Source of the DNA: Mesostigma viride
Taxonomy: Eukaryota; Streptophyta; Mesostigmatophyceae; Mesostigmatales; Mesostigmataceae
Reading direction: 5' to 3'
NCBI GenBank assembly: GCA_009746045.1
Contig: RPFO01000041.1
Location: 4,466,920-4,530,919 of the forward strand
DNA length: 64,000 nucleotides
How positions within the stretch are numbered: the stretch's first letter is position 1; each line of letters starts with the position of its first letter. The position numbers were made by a program, and so were the translations under genes. Of the stretch, positions 30,071 through 41,307 are shown piece after piece. Below the pieces are notes generated by a model. It had not been told where the DNA came from. It saw only the letters and a list, made by a program, of their open reading frames with translations, and did no database searches.

Positions 30071-32425
30071 GCAGGCTCGCGCACAATACTAGTACGCTGG
30101 GGGAATTCAGTGCTCCGTGGTCCCCCAACGTGACTAATCAGTCAACGGGTTAATATGCCATGCGTCCAGGCATAGTTGTCTCACTTAATACTACGCTGTT
30201 ATTATTTTTCAAATGAGTTTTAGCGTAGTACTCCGTGGCATGCCCATGCGCATGACACGCAAGTACTTACTTACATACTATGCGGTTACATGTACAAGAT
30301 GCAAGGGCACAGTCAGCAACTAGAACTAGAAAAAAAATCATCCAAGCAATTGTAAATTGATATGAGCAGCTACGACAGGGCAAGATCCGTGCCAGCGGCA
30401 ATGTCCAGCGCTCAAGAAAACATGGGCAGTCTCTGAGGCAGATGCCTGGAGGATACGAAGATGATGTGACCTAAACATATAAAACTTAAGAGAGTTGATA
30501 TAAACTTAGCGCGTGCGTCACTCCACATATCAAACCAGGCAGTACTCAGCCCAGTCCATGCTCAGAATTCAACAGACGGGCTCAGGGCACGATCCCATGG
30601 GCATACCATGCCCACAGTTTTTCCCCTCAAGTAGTTCCTCTCCAAGTAATGCGTATGCCAGCTTTTGTGTGTTGCCTAAACATCTGAGTCCATGCCTTCA
30701 CAGGGCATGGCTGCCACATACAAGTTGGTAATGCACACAGAATCGCTTCGCCACGCCACGGCAAGGGCTGTTTTTCCGGGGCAATGCTGTTCACCGTCAC
30801 CGCAAAATGCGCCACAGAGAAAAACGGTGCAGCCATTCAGCATCCATGGCACAATGTGGCAAATGGCGGCATTTGCAAGCATACACTGTAGTCATCTCAC
30901 TTGAGGAATCTATGTGTCCACACCCGCCGCTCACGAGCAAAAGGCAGGACATTGCACCCCCTAATGCACTCTGGCGCCGGCTCAGCGCAGACCCCTGCCA
31001 GGGTGCGCCCGATCCCATGTTTCCAAGCCTTGCCAGCAGAGCTTGCAGGCTCGCCCAGCAGCTTCCCGGCGACCTCTCATCACATGCAGGCTCTCCTTGG
31101 ACCATCTTTGGGGGAAAAGGCTGCGCTGGAAGACTCCAGCGCCTGCCCTACCGCGCCGGATGCTGCCTTGGGATAAGTCCAACCAAAAGGGTCGCAATCT
31201 CCGCCTAAAAAATGCATGCACCCCTGGCACTACCTGGGAAGATAAACCACCGAACTCGGCACAACCCCAGTGGGGACTTGCCCCTTGTGTCAACGGCGGC
31301 AGAAAAAGGGGGGATGACCTCCCTGTGGCCAGGACGCCCCTCCCAGGGAGCTGCGCATGGGCCTCTGTGCGAGAGGCGATATGGCCCCGGCCCCTGCGTG
31401 ACATCACCCATCATCCATTCGTTTCCCACCACACCGCGAGGCGACGATCCCATGGAGTCCATTCGTTTCCCACCACACCGCGAGGCGACGATCCCATGGA
31501 GTTCCGGTTTTCTAGTCCCTCAAACGCTCCAACAGGAGACAGGCCCTCAGCTGAGCACAGCTCTGTAGTGAACATGGCCTTCCAGCAGCACAGCCCTCTA
31601 TTGAGCAATGCCCTCTAGCAGCATAGCTCTAAGGGGGCATGGCCCTCTATTGAGCATGGGCCCCTCGTGAGCATGGCATCCATGGCTGCACATGCCAGGC
31701 GTGTGACTCTTTGCATGCGCCCCCCCCCCCCCCCCCGGGAGACGACAAAGCGACACGGCTAAGGGGCAGCCCCCCACAAGGCACGACCTCGCTTCACTGT
31801 AAATCAGAGCAAGTGTCTATAGTGTCCATAGAGTCACTACAGTGTCTATAGCGCCTTGCTATCAAGGAGGGACGAGGAGAGCTGACGATCCGCCCGCACT
31901 TGGCCGATCTGTTCATCAGCATGCAAAAAAAAAAAAGAATGCGCTGCTTTTCTCTGGCCATGGCTTCCCCGCCTTGGCTCTCATCCCCTTGGTAAAAGGG
32001 CGATAGGGCCATACCACTGCACAAGTGTGACTAGCGGCACAAGTGTGACTAGGCGGTCATTTACGTCGGGCACACCACAGCCATGGATGGGTTGATACGG
32101 GCCGCCCCCTGGACCCACGCCGCCCATCTGCCTGGGACCCTGGGCAGAAGAGGATCCCCCGTCTCCTCCCATTAACAAAGCTGCCAGCCGTGTTCCTCTG
32201 GCGAAATAGATCGCGCGCCCTGCCTTCCATCGCCGCTGATGCCAGCAAGCGCCTGTGCTTTGTTGCTATGCATGGGAAGAATCAAACCATGCTTTAACCT
32301 GCGCTTCCCATCAATGCCATCATCAGCCATTGGAGATGATGTCATCAGTGGGTTGTGACATCATCCGTCGGTGATGACATTTGGTGGTGACGCAATCATC
32401 CATCGGTCAGTGATGACATCATCCA
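30071..32425. other. Intergenic region with small repeats, no recognised gene
   Basis: 30196-30282 (TAGTACTCCGTGGCATGCC, CATGACACGCAAGTACTTACTTAC) repeats at 46050-46135. 31417-31500 holds two copies of a 42-bp unit (CATTCGTTTCCCACCACACC, GAGGCGACGATCCCATGGAG). 31577-31680 has several short GAGCA(A/T)GG/GGCCCTCTA words, and a C run lies at 31720-31736. 32340-32425, just after the carrier stop codon, repeats GATGACATCATCCATCRGT three or four times. Short open frames show no known domain. Confidence 0.45.
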
Positions 32426-35400
32426 TCAGTCGGTGATGATGTAATCGATGCCCAGCAGCACCTTCATCTCCTCGTAGACGACGAACGCAATGGCGATGGA
32501 GGGGCCCACCTGCGGGCACGCGCAGGGTACGGGGCATCGCACGCGCAACAAGGGGAACGAGGAACAAAACATGAGCTCGGGCGAAAGATTGAATCCAACG
32601 GACTATGAACCAACAACGCCCCCACCCACTCACCTGCATGTGTTTGGTCCGCTGCCCCTTGTACAGCCCTTGTACAGCCATCCCTGTCTCCCTATCTATC
32701 TCCCCATCTTCCATCTGTTTCTGTCCTATCTTCCATCCGTTTCTGTCCTAAACACCCACCTTGACGTAGTTGGTCCACCGCCTCAAAGAACTGACCTACT
32801 CATCCCATTCACCTGTTTCGAGCCCCACCCACCTTGACGTAGTTGGTCCACAGCCCCTTGTACAGCCCGCGCCACCCCTCGTGGCGCACCGTCTTGACAA
32901 ACGCGTCGATCATGCCCGTGTACACGGGGGCGGAGGCCGCGGAGCCGTCGGCCGCCAGCACCGTGCGGGCGGCTCCGTCCCAGCCGGTCACCTGGCCAGG
33001 GATGGGCATGACGGGCGGCATAATAAATAAATTAATTAATGGGCAGGATGGGGCAGATGCCAGCAGGGATGGGATCCGGGGTGGGATGGGCGGGATTGAT
33101 TCACTAACTCAATTTACACGTAGACATGCATCCCGTGAGGATAAATCCTCAATGGCTTGGAGATGGAATGGGCGGGATAGGCCGGATGGGGCAGATGCCA
33201 GCAGGGATGGGAGGGATGGGGCAGATGCCAGCGCATCCGATGGAGTGTGATGGAATGGGCGTGATGGGCAGGCAGGGCAGGATGGGGCAAACATCACAGG
33301 TAAACAGGCAAGGGACCAGATGGGCAGGATAGGGTCACGGGTCATGGGTCAGCGGGCATGGGAGCGAGAAGAAAGAACTAAAATGCTAATAATTAAGGCT
33401 CAATTTGAAGAAATTGATGTCAGTGCCACATAACCCAGCCCAGCCGGTCCCCTGGCAAGGGATTGGCGGGACACGATGATGGGCTGAACAGGACAAAGGG
33501 GCGGATGGGCGGGGCAGGATCAAGGGGGGGATGGGTGGGGCAGGATCAGGGTCGACGGGTGAACGAGCCAAGGAATACCAACAGGAGAACGCTGGCCATG
33601 TCTAAGGATGGGCGGGATGGGGCAGATGCCAGCAGGGATGGGTGGACAAAGAGCGAGACAGAGAGAACGCTGGCCCTGTCACGCCAATCCATTAACATGC
33701 AGCCGCCGGCAGATCATGTCTGAGAGCCAGGCCACCCAAAATGCCCCCCCCGCCCCCCCCCCCCCATCTTCCCCGCATGTCAAAGAGGCAGTGAGACAAG
33801 GGGGATGGAAAGGGAAGGGGGGGCCGACAGAGACGTGTGTCTGCTTGCATGTGTGTGGGGGGGGGGGGCGGCAGGGGGGGGGGCGCGTGTATGTGCGTGT
33901 GTGCGCGTATGTGCGTGCGTGTGTGTGCGTGCCTCTGTGGTGTGCGTGTGTGTGTGTGCGTGAGCATATGTGTGTGTGCACGCATGTGTGTGTGCGCGCG
34001 CATGCCTCTGTGTGCAAGTGCGCGTGTGTGTGAGCATGTATGTGTCCGCGTGCATGTGTGTGTGTGTGGACGTGTGAGTCTCTCACGGAGGGGCCAAGAA
34101 ACATTTCCTCTCCCTCACCTGCAGCCGCCGGCGGATCACGTCCAATGGGAACGCGACCGTCTGCCCGATCGACCCTGCGACCGCCCCGCATGCGAGTCGC
34201 GTGAACACCCCCAGGCCCGCCTCCCCCTCCCCCGCGCCCGCGCCGGACCCGATGTACCCCCCCGTCATCGTGATCGGGCGGTCGTTGTACCACGCGCGCT
34301 GCTTGAGGATGAGCTCCTTCAGGGACTCGTACACGGCAAAGTTAAGGCCGACGTAGGGGATCTGGCGACAAGCAGATCACAAAGGAAAAGGAAATTTATG
34401 AGACAAGAAAGCAAAGAAAATAGACGAAATGAGTACCAAGCCCTCAGATGGTCAAGTTGGGGCCGACGCAGGGGATCTGGCAGGTATCTGGCAGGGGATC
34501 TGGCCGTAGGTATAGTGAAAGCAAACCAAACTGGCTGGTCAGTCGGAAGCAAAGAATCATTAGTTACACGGCAAAATGAATGGGGGCGGGTGGGTATGGG
34601 TAAATTTCATAGACAATTTATGCGACAAAAGTACAGACAGGCAACCCACATGAAGGGGAAAAAAAAGGACAGCTAGCTAAATATGGACGGATGGGCGGGC
34701 GGGCGGGCGGGTGGGTGGGTGGGTGGGCGGGCGGGCGGCCGGCCGGGCGGGCGGGCGGGCGGGCGGGCGGGCGGGCGGGCGGACGGGCGGGCGGACGGAG
34801 TGACGGAGTGACGGACGGACGGACGGGCGGGCGGACGGGCGGGCGGACGGGCGGGCGGGAGGATGGAAGGATGGATGGATGGATGGATGGATGGATGGAT
34901 GGATGGATGGATGGATGGATGGATGGATGGATGGATGGATGGATGGATGGATGGATGGATGGATGGATGGATGGATGGATGGATGGATGGATGGACGGAT
35001 GGATACATCGATAGACCCTATCCACGCACCACGCCGATGACGGAGGGCAGCCACCCCTTGTAGAGCGCGAGCGGCCCCTCCTGCCGTATGATGCTGGTGG
35101 CCGCGTGCACCATCCCCCGGTACTTTGCGGCGCTGCCGTCACCCTGCACGCTCAGCCGGCCGCGCACCATCTCCAAGGGGTAGGTTGACGACATGGCCAC
35201 GATGCCCGCCGCGCCGCCGCAGACCAGGCGGGAGATGGGGGTCATCTCCGCTTCTGTGTTATTATCAACGACGAGAGGCCGAAAAGTGGGGCAGATGGCA
35301 GGATAAGAGAGAGGGAATGGGGGTCATCCTCTCGGCTTCTGCATTATCATCACAGACGAGCAGCATACACGGATAGTGATTATGAAAGCGGCATGATACA

Positions 35401-35649
35401 TCTCCAGATCTCTGGCCTGCGCTGGTTGTCTCATTGACAATATATCTGCCTGCATTGGTGCACGGAGACACACAGACGGAAAGGAGCTTGGGGTCATCTC
35501 CGCCCCTGTGACATTATCCAGCACAGAGTGGAGCAGCAGATGGAAGAATAAGAGTGAAAATGGGAAAATGGAAGGAGTAAGCGAGAGAGGAGATTGGCTG
35601 CAAAACCAAGAAGGGCAACGACAACACAAACGGGGAGGTCAAATGGAAG

Positions 35650-35730
<81 letters not shown>

Positions 35731-38700
35731 GGGTCATCAGCTTCACTTTTGCGTTGACAGCCTACGTGCCAATTACTGCCCGCTCTTGCGTTGACATGGG
35801 GGAGCGGGAGGAATGCGGAGGGGAGAACCGGAGATGGTGGAACAAGGGGCGGAACACTTGGGGCAGAGTACTTGGAAGAATACCCTATTCTGCGCCAAAG
35901 TACACAGATTGTCACCCATTGCCACACATGGCCGCATGCGTTCACAGTCTCTCATGACAGCGGGCAGCCTAGAGTTGCACACGTACTCTCATCCGAGCCT
36001 GGAGGTATTCGGTGCTGAAGCGCCCAGAGCATGGCCCTGCCAGGCGCGACCACGCAGAAAGCAACCACACGAGAAAGGGGGGGGGGGAGGGGGGGAAGGA
36101 GAAACGAAAAGAATTGCGGCGACGAGCACACAAGGGTAAGCAGGGGTGCCAAGCACACTTAGGTGCGAGAGTGTTCCGGGACTAAGAAATAGCAACAAAT
36201 GGACCACCCCAATAGTGGCATGAGTAGCAAGAAATGAACCCCCCCACCCAGCCCCCACCCCCCGACCCCCACGCGTCCATTCCCTCCCCCCAGTTTCATC
36301 CGTCAGGTGCCCCCACAACCTTCAGCCCCTCGCTCATTCGGCCATAAGCCAACAAGTGCCAGCACGAAACTCTTTCCCTTTCAATCACTTCATCAGATAG
36401 AGTTTCCATATTTGCCCTCCCGGATGCAAACAACAAATAAAGCCAACACGTGAGCCCACCGACTCACTTCGTCAGGCACAAAACAACGAGCAAACCGTCT
36501 TACTCACTCGGACAAGTGCAAAACAACCTACAACAACAACCTATAACATAAAACCATTGCCCACTCCGTCATGTGCAAAACAACCCATAAAAACGACACA
36601 TAAACACCTCTCAGTCACTCGGTCAGCCGCAAAACACCCATAAACCTTACTAGAAACACTGTTGCACTCACTCGGTCAGGTGCTCGTACGCGAGGAACTT
36701 GACGGCGCTGTTGGGCACGATGCGCGCGCAGTTGGTTCCGTTGCCCTTAAAGAAGCCCCGAATGCCCTCGCTGCGGTACATCACGCGCAGGCCCTGCCAC
36801 ACGCCTGTGTACTTGGGGTGCACCGCGTCCTGGACTTGGAACAGGATCTTGAGACGCTCCATGGGGGCCACCGCCGAGCGAGAGCTGCGCCAGGAATACA
36901 ACGATGCCAGGCCAGGGGGGGCAGGGCTAACCGATAGGATTAAGTCTACGAGTAAATTAATTATAGGGTTAATTAGTTAGGGTAAGATTTTGCGGAGTGG
37001 GAATCGCGCCGAGAATAGAACGATGCGAGACCAGGGGGCAGGGCGACCCAATAGAGTTCATGAAGTAGGGTAAGGTTTTGCGGAGCGGGAGCCGCGCCCG
37101 AAATAGAACGATGCGCCAGGGGGCAGGGGGATCCGATAGGACTCATAAATTACGGCAAGGTTCTGCGGAGCGGGAGCCGTGCCCAGACTAGGGTGCGACA
37201 AAACGTATTCCGTTTCAGCAAAAACTAGGGGGTGCCTTGCGAAGGCGTAGTGTAGAGGATAAATAGGAATAGTATAGAGGAGTAAATAGGAGACTATAGA
37301 GAATTAAATAGGAGGGATGCGACGTGACTGCGGGGCGGGCGCTGCGCCGAAAATAGAGCGACGTGCCGGGAATAGAGCGAGGCAGGGCGACGCGAATTCG
37401 ATCCCGCAAGCATGGAAACCAACCCCTTCACATAGGAAAGGCTGCTGTGGAGCGGGAGTGGCGCCAAAGATAGAGCTACACGAGAGGTACTGCATGGCAG
37501 CACACACACAAAAAGGGGGAAAAAGAAAGAAAAAGAAACAGGAGAGATGCAGAAGCGCTCGTGCAGAAGCGTGGGCAGTGCCGAAAATAGAATGACACAT
37601 AACAAAAAAAGATTAGATAACCGGGATGGGGGAAAATGGAGAAAAACATGGAGATAAACAAGACATGGTAGGAACATAGTAGTAGGGAGTAAACAGGGAT
37701 GTTGTTAATAGGAACTTAATAGTAAGGAGCAAACAGGGACGTTATTAGTAGGAACTTAATAATAGGAGCAAACAGGGAAGTTGCAGCACCAGTGGGCATT
37801 GTATATGTCCAACCACCCACCAGTCATGTCCACGGATGCAAGGCTGTGCCATAGACATAGGGCTTGGAGTGCCTTAAAACAGGTGGATAGTATTTATGCA
37901 ACCCGTGGGTGGCATTAGGGGCATGCGGGCCATGCCAACCATGGGCAGGACAGGAAGAAGGGAGAGAAAGGGGTGAGGGGGAGCAAGGGGTGCACGGAAA
38001 GGGAAGGGGGGGAGGGGGGGGGCGGCTAGCAATATTGGGACAGTTGATGCTTGCTGGTATACAACGATACGATGGGGATAGTACCTCCGCAGATGACCGG
38101 CGGATGGGGAGCGTGGGAGGAGGAAGGCCAACATGGGGGAAAGGGAAAACCAATAATCCAGGGAGCTCTGAACCAGGCTTGGCACGCGCCACCCCTCCTA
38201 GGGGGGTAGCATTTCCCTGGTACTACAAGAGGGAAAACACCAAGGCTTGATGCGGCCCTTGAGGCATGCAGAAAATACACACAAAACAGATCTGCCTAAT
38301 CTACCAAATTTGGTAGCTATAATCTAATTTGGCATCTGTGATCTATATCTATTAGACTATATAATAGAGTACAAAATACTCACACGATACAGGATGCCAG
38401 GTTATATCGCACTGGGGTGCGATGCAAGCGGGGGGTGGGCAGAGCCAGAGGCTCAATATGATGGTGTAAACATGTACGTGGGGCGGGAGAGGGGGAGGAG
38501 GGTGAATGGAGGAAAGACTCACTAAGAAGGGGATGCTCGGGGGCCAGCAGGTGGGATCAGAATTTTAAATATTATTATTACCATTGTTACTTAAGGGCGA
38601 GGGGCGGACGGAGGAAGTATGGAAACACTATGGAATGCCACTTCTAGAAAGCCCACTAAGAAACCGTGATAGAGCACCGCCACTCTTGGACAGCCCACTA

Positions 38701-40564
38701 ATGAACCGTGAGTAGAGAGCAACGCCACTCTTGGAAAGCCCACTAATGAACCGTGAGTAGAGAGCACCGCCACTCTTGGAAAGCCCACTAATGAACCGTG
38801 AGTAGAGAGCACCGCCACTCTTGGAAAGCCCACTAATGAACCGTGAGTAGAGAGCAATGCCACTCTTGGAAAGGCCACTAATGAACCGTGAGTAGAGAGC
38901 ACCGCCACTCTTGGAAAGCCCACTAATGAACCGTGAGTAGAGAACACCGCCACTCTTGGACAGCTCACTAATGAACCGTGAGTAGAGAGCACCGCCACTC
39001 TTGGAAAGGCCACTAATGAACCGTGAGTAGAGAGCACCGCCACTCTTGGAAAGCCCACTAATGGACCGTGAGTAGAGAGCACCGCCACTCTTGGAAAGCC
39101 CACTAATGAACCGTGAGTAGAGAGCACCGCCACTCTTGGAAAGCCCACTAATGAACCGTGAGTAGAGAGCACCGCCACTCTTGGACAGCCCACTAATGAA
39201 CCGTGAGTAGAGAGCAACGCCACTCTTGGAAAGCCCACTAATGAACCGTGAGTAGAGAGCACCGCCACTCTTGGAAAGCCCACTAATGAACCGTGAGTAG
39301 AGAGCACCGCCACTCTTGGAAAGCTCACTAATGAACCGTGAGTAGAGAGCACCGCCACTCTTGGAAAGCCCACTAATGAACCGTGAGTAGGGAGCACCGC
39401 CGAGATAGAACAGGCAGGCCGAAGGGGAGCGTGAAAAAAGGCTGCTTGAAATACAGCACAAAAGCTGCTTGGAATACAGTAAAATGGCTGCTTGGGAGAC
39501 ATAAACAAATTTGCGTGAAATGCAGTTGGGGTGGGTCCGTGAGCGCGGCACGGCTGGGGAAACTGTAAAAAAACATGTTACGATTTTCCAATTTTTTGGG
39601 CGGGTGCTTGGAGGGCGCTTGGGAGGCTGGGTTCCCAACCTTTCTAGGTGGCATGGATTCGTGACTTACCTAGTAACCTGAACCAGCCGCACTGCGACTA
39701 CTACAAAAGTACTGTACAAACCCAGTGAAACAACTACAGAAATACCACTGCAGCGCAAAGATACTTGGACAGTGATACTGCTACTAGTGCCTATACTTCT
39801 AGTGTGGCCGGGCCAGGGGAATCCAGGGCTGCAAGATTTACTAGAATACTAAGTGGGTGAGCCCAGTGGGGCCGGTGCGTGGGGGGGTAATTAAGGTGGG
39901 AGCGGGTGGGGGCGGGTGGGGCCTTGGGCGGTTTCAGGTGCAGAAAAAAGGAACAGAAAGGGTTGGGGGGGAGAGGGGGGGGAGGGTAAGGGCTGGCAAC
40001 TTTTACGTGGCACACTGGGACAGTGGCAGTACAGCCACATAAGGTGCAGCTTAGATAGCCTACAGTGACGCGGTTGGAAAATTCCAGGGGAGGATGACGG
40101 CGACGACAACTGTGCTCAACTACGAAAGTTTCGAGCGAGCGCGCCAGCCTAGGGAAGCTCTAGCTTGCCATTCATCCATTCATTCACGCGCCTCCGTTGG
40201 GCGAGTCATACTGCTGTCTTGCTTGCCATACTGATGGAGGGACAGAAAACAAACGCCCAGCATCCGCGATGCGACTACCGTCTGCAGATAGACACACAAA
40301 GCCCCCCCCCCCTAAGCATGACATCCGTGGTGTAACAGAAAACTCGCCGCATCGGACACGGTACATGTACACCCCACTCGTAACGTGACTAGGAAAAGCA
40401 GCAGTTGGGGAGAACGGGGGTGAAACGTACATGCCACCGGCCAGCCCCCCCGCGATGAGCGCCTTGGCAATTTGGCCGGGAGATTGCGGTAAGGAAGCTC
40501 GGGTAGCATTTTCGGCGGGAGAGGAGGTTTTCTTCTCTAGACTGTCCTGGGGAGCTGATGCCAT
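32426..40564 (-). CDS. Mitochondrial carrier family protein, 7 exons, 368 aa
   Basis: Exons (in transcription order): 40564-40431, 36884-36672, 36036-35987, 35253-35030, 34361-34119, 32991-32833, 32509-32426 (stop TGA 32428-32426). All six introns are GT-AG and the joined length is 1107 nt, in phase throughout, including a 50-nt exon found by phase. Three carrier repeats are visible from their signatures: PMERLKI (exon 2), PLEMVRGR (exon 4) and PLDVIRRRL (exon 5). Each is followed by the usual YxG...EGxRGxxKG block. Carriers of this fold sit in the mitochondrial inner membrane with six helices. Features such as [14 protein letters not shown] and [13 protein letters not shown] fit the adenine-nucleotide/CoA carrier branch (plant ADNT1, animal SLC25A42 type); the substrate is inferred. 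The N-terminus ([12 protein letters not shown]) has no clear presequence, normal for this family. The introns carry copies of exon edges (see findings), a microsatellite and a 45-bp minisatellite. Confidence 0.9.
33600..34075. repeat. C/G runs and (GT)n-rich microsatellite in carrier intron 5
   Basis: 33740-33770 is C-rich, 33855-33885 G-rich, and 33886-34075 an imperfect (TG)n/(CG)n tract. GATGGGGCAGATGCCAGCAG recurs at about 33049, 33188, 33220 and 33618 in the same intron. None of this is coding; the HTHT/CVCV frames through it are artefacts. Confidence 0.85.
34684..35003. repeat. (GGCG)n, (GACG)n and (GATG)n microsatellite in carrier intron 4
   Basis: GGCG-type units (34692-34790), GACG/GGCG mixture with TGACGGAG (34791-34860), then about 33 GATG units (34862-35003). 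It is the third GATG array of the window and lies entirely within the intron. Confidence 0.95.
35652..35727. repeat. (GA)n microsatellite in carrier intron 3
   Basis: About 38 uninterrupted GA units, followed within 3 bp by a diverged copy of the exon 4 border. Confidence 0.97.
36290..36666. repeat. Array of exon 2 border copies in carrier intron 2
   Basis: The exon 2 donor region reads CACTCACTCGGTCAGGTGC on the plus strand (36664-36682). Variants of CACTCGGTCAGGTGCAAAACAACC recur at about 36298, 36327, 36470, 36504, 36563 and 36615, spaced roughly 40-60 bp, with AAAACAACCYATAA spacers. The intron seems built from serial copies of its own 5' border. Confidence 0.75.
36880..37600. repeat. 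Array of exon 2 acceptor-border copies in carrier intron 1
   Basis: The real border (36875-36960: GAGCGAGAGCTGCGCCAGGAATACAACGATGC, GGGGGCAGGG, CCGATAGGATT) is followed by diverged copies at about 36996, 37079, 37165, 37332, 37447 and 37565. Each has GGAGCGGGAGCCGCGCC, then AAATAGAACGA. The copies near the exon keep the most similarity. Confidence 0.75.
38660..39405. repeat. 45-bp minisatellite in carrier intron 1
   Basis: About 16 head-to-tail copies of a 45-bp unit (CACTCTTGGAAAGCCCACTA, ATGAACCGTGAGTAGAGAGC, ACCGC) with few substitutions. Because 45 is divisible by three and the unit lacks stops, two minus frames stay open for over 300 codons (a 15-residue repeat, [15 protein letters not shown]). 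Equal openness of two frames and lack of an exon context argue against a protein. Confidence 0.95.
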
Positions 40565-41307
40565 GTTGGTTTCCCCCAGAGGAGTGCGTGGGTGCAGGCA
40601 CACAGCAAGACGGCTGAGGCAAAGCCTCCTCCCCCTCCCCCTAAGTCAACGAGGTCAGTTACAGTTTCATTGCCCCAAAGAAAGCATTCTCGGCTCCAAC
40701 TGAGTTCTTCGCACGCAGGACGACAGGAAAAAGGCCTAGTTCCCGGGCACCATTGGGCTGCCAGTTCCGTGGATGCCAAACGCGCCGTGAGGCAGGGAGT
40801 TGAGAGCCGTGCGGGCCTCCATCGAGCAAACTTCCCCACAACCCCAGGCGCTTGCTTCAAAGCTCGACACAAAATCCTTAGCTATGGATGACGCTGTAAA
40901 TCCTGATGTGGCCGACTTGGACTGAGAGATGCAATGTTGGCAGTAGCAACGACAGGGAGAGGAAAGGTCAACCATGCCCACATCAGCGGCGCGACGCGCA
41001 GCTTCTGGCCTCCCGGACTTCCGGCCTTTCAGCGCCTCCTCCGCAAGCGATGCGTGCGCCCGAGACATGAACTAGAGGTAGAAAGCCGAGCTGGCAGCCC
41101 GGCACAGGGAGCCGGGTCGTTCGAGACCGGGTAGATCCCGCGCCGCGTCGGTAGACCGTTACGAAATTGTGTCCGTATCCCCTGGCTTCCTCCAGTTCCC
41201 CTCCAGCCATGCAACTTTTTCGCGTGTGGATAACAACGAGCAGCGCTGAAGGCTTTTTGAGGTCGGAGTTTTTCCTCCGCTTTCCCCCCACTCACTCACC
41301 CGCAGCC
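40565..41307. promoter_or_regulatory. Divergent promoter region of the carrier and SBPase genes
   Basis: 743 bp between two divergently read start codons, with no other recognised gene. Both transcripts must start here or close by. No TATA box or known motif can be assigned by eye. Shared regulation is possible but unproven. Confidence 0.4.

Noticed and set aside
33679-34293. CVCV/HTHT-rich open frames around 34 kb
   Set aside because: (GT)n-like microsatellite in an intron; the real coding part is carrier exon 5 at 34119-34361 only.
35018-36671. Direct splice from carrier exon 2 to the exon at 35253
   Set aside because: Phases do not match; the 50-nt exon at 35987-36036 restores phase and the expected loop length.
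38660-39405. Could the 45-bp array be a CRISPR?
   Set aside because: Units are contiguous with no unique spacers, and this is a eukaryotic intron.
38591-39638. Two ~300-codon minus-strand frames with a 15-residue repeat
   Set aside because: A 45-bp minisatellite in an intron; two frames equally open, unit divisible by three, no conserved domain.
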